A stretch of 9,889 bases of DNA from Candidatus Rokubacteria bacterium RIFCSPLOWO2_02_FULL_72_37 (GTDB lineage Bacteria > Methylomirabilota > Methylomirabilia > Rokubacteriales > CSP1-6): NCBI GenBank assembly GCA_001790315.1, contig MGCE01000033.1, forward strand, positions 1-9,889. Reading direction: 5' to 3'. Each line of letters starts with the position of its first letter. Position 1 is the first letter of the stretch. The notes under the pieces were generated by a model that saw only the letters and a list, made by a program, of their open reading frames with translations, made no database searches and was not told where the DNA came from. Positions 1 to 7,283 of the stretch are shown one piece after another. A program made the position numbers and the translations under genes.

Positions 1-904
<904 letters not shown>

Positions 905-908
<4 letters not shown>

Positions 909-1900
909 CGTGCGGCCGCCTGCTCGAGCCGCGCGATCTCCCAGCAGGCGCTCACGTGCCCGTCGCCGCCGACGGCGCCGAGCGGCGGGACCTCGTGCGT
1001 GCAGCGCTCGACGCGGAACGCGCAGCGCGGGGCGAAGGCGCACCCCGGCGGCAGGCGCGTGAGGTCCGGCGGCTGCCCGTCGATCGGATCGAGGCGCGCG
1101 CGCTCCGGCTCGTCCAGGCGCGGCACCGAGCGGAGCAGGCCGAGCGTGTAGGGATGGCGCGGGTTCGCGTAGAGCGCGCGCGCCGTGGCCTGCTCGACGA
1201 TCTTGCCCGCGTACATGACGTTCACGCGATCGGCGTAGCGCGCGACCACGCCGAGGTTGTGCGTGATGATGAGCATCGCGACCCCGAGGCGCCGCGAGAG
1301 GTCCCTCATCAGCTCGAGGATCTGCGCCTGGATCGTCACGTCCAGTGCCGTCGTCGGCTCGTCGGCGAGGATCAGCGCCGGGTCGCACGCGATCGCCATC
1401 GCGATCATCATCCGCTGCCGCATCCCGCCGCTGAACTGGTGCGGGTACTGGGAGAGCCGCTTCGCCGGGTCGGGGATGCCGACCAGGCCCAGCAGCTCGA
1501 CGGCGCGGCGGCGCGCCGCGGCCGGCGAGGCGCCCAGGTGGATCTCGAGGCCCTCGGTCAGCTGGCGTCCGATCGTGAGCACCGGGTTGAGCGAGGTCAT
1601 CGGCTCCTGGAAGATCATCCCGATCTCGCGCCCACGGACGTGGCGCATCTCCTCCTCGGACAGCCCGAGGAGGTCCCGGCCCTTGAAGAGGATCCGGCCG
1701 CTCACGATGCGGCCCGCGGGCCCGGCGACCAGGCGCATGATCGAGAGCGCGCTGACGCTCTTGCCGCAGCCCGACTCGCCGACGAGCGCGACGGTCTCGC
1801 CCTCGGCGACGTCCCAGGAGACATCGTCCACCGCGCGGACGACCCCGCCCCGCGTCACGAACTGCGTCACGAGCGACTGGACCTCGAGCAGGTTAGCCAC
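905..1900 (-). CDS. dppD: Dipeptide/oligopeptide ABC importer ATPase, DppD-like
   Basis: First ATPase subunit of the peptide-type ABC importer, 331 aa, a normal family length. The start is the GTG at 1900-1898: the protein then begins in family style (LLEVQSLVTQF) and no in-frame ATG is nearby. Seen: Walker A GESGCGKS (41-48), Q-loop Q98 in FQEPMTSLNP (the DppD/OppD variant with E-P-M), signature FSGGMRQRM (156-164), Walker B ALILADE (175-181), switch H214, and HPYTLGLL (249-256) opening the oligo_HPY C-terminal region. That region carries four cysteines, C287, C293, C300 and C319, a pattern associated with a 4Fe-4S site in some DppD proteins. It is preceded by a 21-base gap after the glycosyltransferase gene, which contains a candidate promoter, and followed by a 4-nt overlap with dppF. 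No permease or binding-protein gene lies upstream, unlike the usual dppABCDF order, so partners must lie downstream or elsewhere. Family assignment is firm; the substrate is unknown. Confidence 0.94.
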
Positions 1901-1910
1901 GGCTCGCGCG

Positions 1911-1918
1911 AGTGTAGC
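1911..1918 (-). promoter_or_regulatory. Candidate extended -10 promoter for dppD-dppF
   Basis: On the minus strand, TG (1919-1918), C, then TACACT (1916-1911) forms an extended -10-like element (4 of 6 matches to TATAAT plus TGn) in the 21-base gap before dppD. Ten bases separate it from the GTG at 1900, so transcription would start about 3-4 bases before the start codon, nearly leaderless. I see no -35 resembling TTGACA and no Shine-Dalgarno sequence before the GTG. The same spacing occurs upstream of the gene starting at 4553, which raises confidence. This is a pattern reading with no expression evidence. Confidence 0.4.
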
Positions 1919-1921
1919 AGA

Positions 1922-3169
1922 TCAGCGGCAGCGCGCGGCAGCCAGGTGCGCGCCCGCCCGGGCCTCGAGGGTCGCGTACTCCCGGCACACGGCCTCGGCG
2001 ACGCAGGGCCACCGGTGCCGCGCGGCCCAGCGCACCCCCTCCCGCCCGACCCGCCAGGCGAGGTCGGGGTCGGCCAGGAGCGCGGCGATCCGCTCGGCGA
2101 GGGCGCGCCCGTCGCCCTCGGGCACCAGGAAACCGGTGACGCCGTCCTGCACGGTCGTCGTGAGGCCGCCGACCCGGGAGGCGATCACGGGGCTCGCGCA
2201 GGCCATCGCCTCGAGGGCCACCATGCCGAACGACTCGTAATACGAGGGCAGGATCGTCACATCGGCGGCGGCGTAGTAGAGCGGCAGGACGTCCTGCGGC
2301 TGGGCGCCGAGGAAGCGCACCGCGTCGCCGAGGCCGAGCCGGTCGGCGCGGGCGCGCAGCGCGGCCTCGTGGCCGTCGGTGGGCTCGTCGGCCTCCCCCC
2401 CGACGACGAGGAGGCGTGGGCCGTCGGCGGCGCGGAGTCGAGCCACCGCATCGAGGAGCGTGTCGAGGCCCTTGATCGGCGCGATGCGGCCGACGTAGAG
2501 CAGCACGGACCGGCCGTCGAGGTCGAGGGCACGCCGCGACGCCACACGCTCGCGCGGCGCGAACAGCTCCGTGTCGACGCCGCACGGGATCACGGCGATC
2601 CGCCGGGGGTCGGCGCCGTAGTCCCGGCCGAGGTGGCTGCGCTCGACCGCGTTGGCCGCGACGATGCGGTCGGCCGTCGCGATGATCCGCTCCTCCTCCG
2701 CGATCCGCGCCCGCGGCTCGCGCTCGGCTGGCACGTGCGCGACCCGGTTCTTCAGCCGACCGAGCGTGTGGAACATCTGGAGCACGGGCGTCCCCCAGCG
2801 GTCGCGGAGCGCCAGCGCCGCGGCGCCCGAGAGCCAGTAGTGGGCGTGGACCAGGTCGTAGTCGCCGCGGGCGACCCGCCACGCGTCGACGCCCTCGACG
2901 AACTCGTCGAGGTGCTCCGCGATGCGCTCCCGCGCCATCGGCGCCTCCGGCCCGGCCGCCAGGTGGATCACGCGCACGTGCGGGGCGAACGGCACCACCC
3001 GGGGGATCGACGGGTTCTGCGAGCGCGTGAACACGTCCACCTCGACGCCCATGCGCCCGAGCTCGCGGGACAGCTCGCGCACGTAGACGTTCATCCCCCC
3101 CGTCTCCTTGCCACCGAGCGCGGCGAGCGGACAGGTGTGCACGCTGAGCATCGCGACGCGCAGGTTCAT
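1922..3169 (-). CDS. GT4-family glycosyltransferase, MshA / sucrose-phosphate synthase-like
   Basis: Retaining glycosyltransferase with the GT-B fold, 415 aa, cytosolic or membrane-associated, expected to transfer a sugar from a nucleotide-sugar donor. The ATG at 3169-3167 overlaps the stop of the upstream acyltransferase gene (ATGA), which fixes the start and implies translational coupling. Seen: the N-terminal acceptor-domain motif GGMNVYVREL (24-33), typical of MshA and sucrose-phosphate-synthase-like enzymes; DVFTRS (45-50); HAHYWLSG (108-115); FHTLGRLKN (133-141); the donor-domain opening LLYVGRIAPIKG (223-234); and the EX7E motif within YESFGMVALEAMA (311-323), with E312 and E320. No signal peptide or membrane segment is visible. 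Within the family, the donor may be UDP-GlcNAc, UDP-glucose or GDP-mannose; the acceptor cannot be inferred. True MshA (mycothiol synthesis) is possible, but no mycothiol partner gene is present here, so I give no symbol. Confidence 0.9.
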   Translation of the reverse strand: MNLRVAMLSVHTCPLAALGGKETGGMNVYVRELSRELGRMGVEVDVFTRSQNPSIPRVVPFAPHVRVIHLAAGPEAPMARERIAEHLDEFVEGVDAWRVARGDYDLVHAHYWLSGAAALALRDRWGTPVLQMFHTLGRLKNRVAHVPAEREPRARIAEEERIIATADRIVAANAVERSHLGRDYGADPRRIAVIPCGVDTELFAPRERVASRRALDLDGRSVLLYVGRIAPIKGLDTLLDAVARLRAADGPRLLVVGGEADEPTDGHEAALRARADRLGLGDAVRFLGAQPQDVLPLYYAAADVTILPSYYESFGMVALEAMACASPVIASRVGGLTTTVQDGVTGFLVPEGDGRALAERIAALLADPDLAWRVGREGVRWAARHRWPCVAEAVCREYATLEARAGAHLAAARCR

Positions 3170-4173
3170 GGCGATGCCGGCGGAGGATCGGCCGGGGTGA
3201 TGCGCACGTGGCACACGTCCTCGGGCACCGGCTCGAACTCGTACTTGTACCGCTCCTCGCCGCGCAGGAAGTCGAAGCGGTGCCGGCCGCGCGTGATCGC
3301 GTCGCGGACCAGGTGGCTCAGCAGGACGACCCCCGGCGAGAGCTGCGCGTGGTCGGGGTGGAAGCCCGAGTTGTAGAGCCCGACCGTCCCGTCCCACTCG
3401 AGGGTGATGAACGCCGCGATCGATCCGGCGGCCGTGTCGAGGACCCACAGGCGCGCCCCGCCCCGCGCGGCCAGCGCCACGACCGTCCGGCGGAAGAACC
3501 CCTCCATGCGCGCGTCCATGAACCGCGCCTTCCCCACCCGCGAGCGCCGGTGCAGGTCGAGGAAGTCGCCGAGTCGCGCCTCGACGGCCGCCGTCCCCTC
3601 GAGGCACGTCGCGCGCGCCTCGGGGCGCTCGCGCTCCAGCCGGCGGAGCTTCCGCCCCAGCTCGTGCCGGTGCTTGCCGCTGAGGCCGGCGAGGTACGCC
3701 TCCCACGACGCGGGCAGCGCGAGCACCGGACAGCGCTCCTCGACCTGCACCGTCGCGGTCAGCCCGCACGTCCGGGCCAGCCGCGGGAGCGCGACGGCGG
3801 TCGGCGAGGCCGCGGGCACCGCGTGCAGGTCCCACGCGACGCGCTCGCCGGCGCGCGCCTCGAGCAGCGCCGCCCACGCCTCCTCCTCGAGGCCGGCGCG
3901 GACGATGAGGTCGAGGTAGTCCGAGACATCGGTGCCCCCTGCGCCGCGGAGCACGCCCGGCTCGACCTCGACGAGCGGCAGGATCGCGACGAGCCGGCCC
4001 GCCTCGTCCTCGACGGTCCGGACCTCGAGGCGCGCGTCCGGGGCGAAGGCGCGCACCCACTCGCACTGCCACATCCAGGTGACGAACGGCGAGCGAAGCC
4101 GCGACGCGTCGACCAGCGCGTCCCAGGCCACGGGGCCGACCGCCTCGAGGTGGTCGTGCGTCTGGACCTTCAC
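3166..4173 (-). CDS. GNAT-fold acyltransferase, BioF2/CelD-like (Acetyltransf_6)
   Basis: 335-aa protein of the group often annotated as GNAT-family N-acetyltransferase or CelD-like cellulose-biosynthesis protein, related to FemAB-type double-GNAT proteins. Such proteins often sit in polysaccharide loci, where they are thought to acylate sugars or envelope precursors. The start is the GTG at 4173-4171, overlapping the TGA of the zinc-ribbon gene (GTGA); the reading frame is open further upstream, but that part is a shadow of the zinc-ribbon gene. Seen: an N-terminal half with SPFVTWMWQCEWVRAF (28-43), the usual opening of these proteins; a basic helix GKHRHELGRKLRRLER (166-181); the core strand SIAAFITLEWDGTVGLYNSGF (251-271); and the hallmark end FDFLRGEERYKYEF (300-313). 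No signal peptide is evident. It overlaps the downstream glycosyltransferase start by 4 nt, so the two enzymes are probably made together and may act on one glycan. The acyl donor and acceptor are unknown. Confidence 0.85.
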   Translation of the reverse strand: MKVQTHDHLEAVGPVAWDALVDASRLRSPFVTWMWQCEWVRAFAPDARLEVRTVEDEAGRLVAILPLVEVEPGVLRGAGGTDVSDYLDLIVRAGLEEEAWAALLEARAGERVAWDLHAVPAASPTAVALPRLARTCGLTATVQVEERCPVLALPASWEAYLAGLSGKHRHELGRKLRRLERERPEARATCLEGTAAVEARLGDFLDLHRRSRVGKARFMDARMEGFFRRTVVALAARGGARLWVLDTAAGSIAAFITLEWDGTVGLYNSGFHPDHAQLSPGVVLLSHLVRDAITRGRHRFDFLRGEERYKYEFEPVPEDVCHVRITPADPPPASP

Positions 4174-4553
4174 TCGTCCGCCCCGGACGGGCCGCCGGGC
4201 TCGGCCTGAGCCGTCTCGTCCCCCGCGCTGTCGGCTTCCCCTTCGGCCGTCGCCTCGTCCATGGCGGCCTCGAAGTCCTCGCCCAGGTCGTCGCCGAACT
4301 CGCGGCCCATCGTTTTCATGAAGCGGGCCACGCTCCCGGGATCGTTCTCGTCGAGATCGCCGAGGCTCGACGAGTCGGCGAGCGACTCCAGACGCGCGTC
4401 CTCGGATTTCACGGTGGCGAACCGCGACATCACGCGAGCGAGCGCGGTGCCGCCGCACCGCGGACAGGTCGGAGGGGGCGCCGTCGAGGGCCGGAGGACC
4501 AGGAGGCTCACACGGCGCCGACACCCATGACAGTCGTACTCGTAAATCGGCAT
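4170..4553 (-). CDS. FmdB-type zinc-ribbon protein with acidic tail
   Basis: 127-aa small protein of the FmdB / CxxC_CXXC_SSSS family. The start is the ATG at 4553-4551, giving the canonical opening MPIYEYDCHGC. Seen: a zinc-ribbon knuckle pair C8-C11 and C30-C33, followed by family-like segments RFATVKSEDA (44-53) and RFMKTMGREFGDDLGEDF (77-94). The tail is strongly acidic: 16 Asp/Glu among residues 85-127 and no Lys or Arg after R84, so it is probably disordered. FmdB was named as a putative regulator of formamidase genes, but for most members the function is unknown; binding of zinc is expected from the four cysteines. It heads a set of three overlapping genes (zinc ribbon, acyltransferase, glycosyltransferase) directly behind a candidate promoter. 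I see no Shine-Dalgarno sequence. The family assignment is firm; any regulatory role in this locus is inference. Confidence 0.88.
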   Translation of the reverse strand: MPIYEYDCHGCRRRVSLLVLRPSTAPPPTCPRCGGTALARVMSRFATVKSEDARLESLADSSSLGDLDENDPGSVARFMKTMGREFGDDLGEDFEAAMDEATAEGEADSAGDETAQAEPGGPSGADE

Positions 4554-4563
4554 GGCGCAAGGA

Positions 4564-4572
4564 ATTCTAGCA
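4564..4572 (-). promoter_or_regulatory. Candidate extended -10 promoter for the zinc-ribbon/acyltransferase/glycosyltransferase genes
   Basis: On the minus strand TG-C-TAGAAT (4572-4564) matches an extended -10 element, with 5 of 6 positions of TATAAT plus the TGn. It overlaps the TAG stop (4569-4567) of the preceding glycosyltransferase gene. Ten bases lie between it and the ATG at 4553, so the transcript would begin about 3-4 bases before the start codon. No convincing -35 hexamer is visible at 16-18 base spacing, and no Shine-Dalgarno sequence lies before the ATG, which fits a nearly leaderless message. Inferred from sequence pattern only. Confidence 0.48.
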
Positions 4573-5604
4573 TGCCGGCGAGTCCGCGTTCCTCAGCAGC
4601 GCCTCCAGCCGGCGGACCGCCCGGCTCCAGTGGAACGCCGTCCGCACGAACGCCTGGCCGGTCCGCGCGATCCTCCCGCGCAGCTCGTCGTCCGTCGCGA
4701 GCCGCTCGAGCTTCACCGCCAGGTCGGCGACGTCACGCCGCCGCGCGACGAGCGCGGTCTCGCCGTCGCGCGCGTAGTCGCGGCAGCCGCCGTTGTCGTA
4801 GGTGACCAGCGCGGCCCCGCACGCCATCGCCTCCATCGGCGGCATCCCGAGTCCCTCGTCCCAGGACGGGCACAGGTAGATGTCCGCGCTCGCGTAGACC
4901 GCGCCGAGCCCCTGCTGCGGCGGATTGGCGTGGAACTCGTCGTAGACCGTGGGATCGGCGGGCGCCTTGACGCCGAAGCCGACCAGGTGCAGGGTCGGCA
5001 CCGCGCGGCGGGCGCGCCGCACCGCCTCGAGCCCGTCGGCGACGCCCTTCCACGCGTACTCGTGATGGAGCATGAGCACGCGTGGGCGCGGGCTCTCGAC
5101 CGCGAGCGCTCCGGGTCGGAACAGCTCGAGGTCGACCGGTGTCACCAGCACCTCGGCGTCGCTCCCGAACCGCTCGCGCATGACGTCGCGGAGCCACGTC
5201 GAGATCACGATCTTCCTGAGCGGCAGGCGGTAGGTGGCGTCCACCACGTCGGGCGCGCCGTGGTAGAGGCTCTCGTAGTGCTGCACGAGGTAGAACTTGG
5301 CGCCGCAGCGCGCGGGCGCCGCCGCGACGACCGGCGCCGACTGCCAGGCCGTCGCGACGACCGCGTCGCCGTCGGGGAGGCCCTCCGCCGTCCACCGGCG
5401 CACCCAGCGGATGCGCGCGCGGAAGCCCGGGAGCCATTCCGGGCGCGCGCCCGCGCGCCGGAGACGGAGCGTCGAAAGGATGCCGTGCGCGGGCACGACG
5501 ACGGTCACCGTGTGGCCCAGGGCGGTGAGGCGGTCGGCGTACGTGAGGATCGCGCGCACGCCGCCCGCGATCCGGAGATGGGGACAGAGGAACGTGAGCG
5601 TCAA
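4567..5604 (-). CDS. GT4-type glycosyltransferase with TTG start
   Basis: 345-aa glycosyltransferase with GT-B fold features. I place the start at the TTG at 5604-5602, which overlaps the TGA of the ThDP-enzyme gene (TTGA). The frame is open far upstream, but that part is a shadow of the ThDP gene, with no ATG or GTG just before. The next in-frame candidate, GTG at codon 16, would remove the first strand and the GG loop. Seen: TLTFLCPHLRIAGGVRAI (2-19), the N-terminal strand and glycine loop; YLVQHYESLY (105-114) and VISTWLRDVM (133-142), resembling the WsaF/rhamnan-synthesis-like branch; donor-domain start RVLMLHHEYAWKG (175-187); and the EX7E motif in DEGLGMPPMEAMACG (249-263), with E250 and E258. 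No membrane segment is apparent. Donor and acceptor are not readable. It shares no close similarity with the other glycosyltransferase in the window beyond the fold. Context ties its translation to the ThDP enzyme. Confidence 0.85.
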   Translation of the reverse strand: MTLTFLCPHLRIAGGVRAILTYADRLTALGHTVTVVVPAHGILSTLRLRRAGARPEWLPGFRARIRWVRRWTAEGLPDGDAVVATAWQSAPVVAAAPARCGAKFYLVQHYESLYHGAPDVVDATYRLPLRKIVISTWLRDVMRERFGSDAEVLVTPVDLELFRPGALAVESPRPRVLMLHHEYAWKGVADGLEAVRRARRAVPTLHLVGFGVKAPADPTVYDEFHANPPQQGLGAVYASADIYLCPSWDEGLGMPPMEAMACGAALVTYDNGGCRDYARDGETALVARRRDVADLAVKLERLATDDELRGRIARTGQAFVRTAFHWSRAVRRLEALLRNADSPAC

Positions 5605-7253
5605 ATGGCCATCGAGACCAGCCCCGTCCTCCGGTAGGCGCCCGGGTCGAGGAGGACGTTGACGCACCAGACCTCGTCGGACCCCAGCGCGCGCTCGAGC
5701 GCCCCCGCGAGCTCGCGGGGCTCCCGCACGAGGACCCCGCGGCCGCCCAGCGCTTCGACCATCAGGTCGTAACGCGTGGCCGGCAACGAGGTGGCGACGG
5801 CGCGCGTCTCGCCGAAGAACGAGAGCTGCGGATTGCGGATCTGCCCCCACCCGCCGTCGTTGCCGACGACACAGGTGAACGGCGTGCGGAAGCGGACGGC
5901 GGTCTCGAGCTCCATGCCGTTGAGGCCGAACGCGCCGTCGCCCGCGACCAGCAGCACCCGCCGCTCCGGGTGGAGCAGCTTGGCGGCGATCGCGAAGGAC
6001 GGCCCCACACCGAGGCAGCCGAACGGGCCCGGGTCGAGCCACTGGCCGGGTCGGTGGAGCGGGATCAGCTTGGACGCGCAGCCGACCACGTCGCCACCGT
6101 CGCCCACGACGATCGTGTCGGGCGTGACCACGCGCGCGAGCTCGCCGGCGAGCCGGTAGTGCGAGATGGGCGTCTGGTCGGAGGCGGCCTCCGCGAGGAG
6201 CTTCGCGCGCGCGTCCCGCTCCTTCTGGCCGAGCCGGGCCCGCCAGGGCCCGAACCGCGCCTCGAGCCGCGCGGGCAACGCCTCCACGAGCTGGGCCAGC
6301 ACGCGACCGGTGTGCGCCGCGATCCCCACCTCGAGCGGCCGGTTGCGGCCCAGCTCGAGCGGGTCGCAGTCGACCATGCAGACGCGCGCGTCCTCGGCAA
6401 ACGTCGGCGGGCGCCCGTAGCCCAGCCGGAAGTCGAGCTGCGCCCCCAGCACGAGCACGAGGTCGGCGCCCGCGAGGGCGGTCCCGCGCGCCTGGGCGAA
6501 GGCCAGCGGGTGGTCGGCGGGCAGCATGCCCCGCCCGGCGCCGTTCATGAACACGGGCACGCCGGCGGCCTCGGCGAAGGCGGCCAGCGGCTTCGCCGCG
6601 TCGTCCCAGAAGACGCCGCTGCCGGCGACGAGGACGGGGCGCTCCGCGCGCGCGAGGAGCGCGACGACGCGCGTGACCGCGTCGGGATCGGCCGGGGCGG
6701 GCGTCCGGTGCACGTAGCCCGTCGGAATCGGCGCCAGCCGGTCCTCGAGTGTCGTCATCAGGAGATCCACCGGGATCTCGACGAAGACCGGCCCCGGTCG
6801 GCCGGTCAGCGCCGTGCGGATCGCGGTGGTCAGCACCTCGGGGATCTGTCGCGTCTCGGCCACCGACCACGCCCCCTTCGTGATCGGGCGCAGGAGCGCC
6901 ACCTGCTCGGTCTCCTGGAGCGCCCCGAGCCCGCGGAGCCCGAGCGGGGCGGCGCCGCCGATCAGGAGCAACGGGCTCCGGGCGGCATGGGCGTTGGCGA
7001 CGCCCGTGACCGCGTCCGTCACGCCCGGCCCCGCGGTCACGACGGCGACGCCGACGTTCCTGGTGAGTCGCGCGTACGCGTCGGCGGCATGGGCGGCCGC
7101 CTGCTCGTGCCGCACGTCCACGATCCCGATGCCTTCGTCGAGGCAGCCGTCGTAGATCGGCAGGATGTGGCCGCCGCAGAGGGTGAAGATGTGACCGACG
7201 CCCGCCTGCCTGAGCGTCCGCGCGACCAGCGCCCCGCCCGTCAGATCCGCCAT
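5601..7253 (-). CDS. Thiamine-diphosphate enzyme, acetolactate synthase / 2-hydroxyacyl-CoA lyase-like
   Basis: 550-aa ThDP-dependent enzyme, the usual length for acetolactate synthase large subunits, oxalyl-CoA decarboxylases and 2-hydroxyacyl-CoA lyases. The ATG at 7253-7251 is preferred over the GTG six bases upstream because AAAGGG lies 8 bases before the ATG but only 2 before the GTG. Seen: N-terminal pyrimidine-binding domain with catalytic Glu E50 in VRHEQAAAHAADAYAR (47-62) and TAGPGVTDAV (73-82); GRPGPVFVEIPVD (151-163); a central DHS-like domain (about 190-330); and the C-terminal PP domain with DPGPFGCLGVG (407-417) and the ThDP/Mg motif GDG (438-440) through N465-DGGWG. The FGCLGVG block recalls mycobacterial IlvG-like and 2-hydroxyacyl-CoA lyase-like proteins rather than classical IlvB/IlvI. 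No regulatory small subunit (IlvH/IlvN) follows, so branched-chain amino acid synthesis is doubtful. Likely activity is cleavage or ligation of a 2-hydroxy or 2-oxo acid or acyl-CoA; substrate unproven. Confidence 0.9.
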   Translation of the reverse strand: MADLTGGALVARTLRQAGVGHIFTLCGGHILPIYDGCLDEGIGIVDVRHEQAAAHAADAYARLTRNVGVAVVTAGPGVTDAVTGVANAHAARSPLLLIGGAAPLGLRGLGALQETEQVALLRPITKGAWSVAETRQIPEVLTTAIRTALTGRPGPVFVEIPVDLLMTTLEDRLAPIPTGYVHRTPAPADPDAVTRVVALLARAERPVLVAGSGVFWDDAAKPLAAFAEAAGVPVFMNGAGRGMLPADHPLAFAQARGTALAGADLVLVLGAQLDFRLGYGRPPTFAEDARVCMVDCDPLELGRNRPLEVGIAAHTGRVLAQLVEALPARLEARFGPWRARLGQKERDARAKLLAEAASDQTPISHYRLAGELARVVTPDTIVVGDGGDVVGCASKLIPLHRPGQWLDPGPFGCLGVGPSFAIAAKLLHPERRVLLVAGDGAFGLNGMELETAVRFRTPFTCVVGNDGGWGQIRNPQLSFFGETRAVATSLPATRYDLMVEALGGRGVLVREPRELAGALERALGSDEVWCVNVLLDPGAYRRTGLVSMAI

Positions 7254-7261
7254 GCCCACAG

Positions 7262-7267
7262 CCCTTT
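7262..7267 (-). promoter_or_regulatory. Shine-Dalgarno site of the ThDP-enzyme gene
   Basis: AAAGGG on the minus strand, 8 bases before the ATG at 7253, is the clearest ribosome-binding site in the window. It selects that ATG over the in-frame GTG at 7259-7257, which would leave only 2 bases of spacing. It lies in the 30-base gap after the luciferase-like gene, the largest gap here, where I see no -10 element. Confidence 0.55.
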
Positions 7268-7283
7268 CAGGGACCCGCGATCC

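Noticed and set aside
1922..3169. Assignment of the glycosyltransferase as MshA of mycothiol synthesis
   Set aside because: The motifs are shared with sucrose-phosphate-synthase-like and other GT4 enzymes, and no MshB, MshC or MshD gene is present, so the specific role is not supported.
956..3376. Plus-strand open frame of 806 codons antisense to dppD and the glycosyltransferase
   Set aside because: It is rich in Arg, Ala, Gly, Glu, His and Asp without any recognisable domain, and lies fully opposite genes with intact family motifs. Long antisense frames are expected in GC-rich DNA.
3170..4072. Upstream in-frame extension of the MshA-like glycosyltransferase (total 716 codons)
   Set aside because: It overlaps the acyltransferase gene; the protein starts naturally at the ATG overlapping that gene's stop.
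4174..4560. Upstream in-frame extension of the acyltransferase (total 464 codons)
   Set aside because: It overlaps the zinc-ribbon gene, and its sequence is basic and low in complexity, with no homology to the family N-terminus. The GTG at 4173 gives the normal length.
5605..6870. Long upstream in-frame extension of the TTG-start glycosyltransferase (total 767 codons)
   Set aside because: The extension is Arg/Gly/Ala-rich without a domain and overlaps the well-supported ThDP-enzyme coding frame.
7255..7283. Small CCCT/AGGG hairpin between the luciferase-like and ThDP genes as a terminator
   Set aside because: The stem is only about four base pairs and no T-run follows. It overlaps the Shine-Dalgarno site, so it is more likely incidental.
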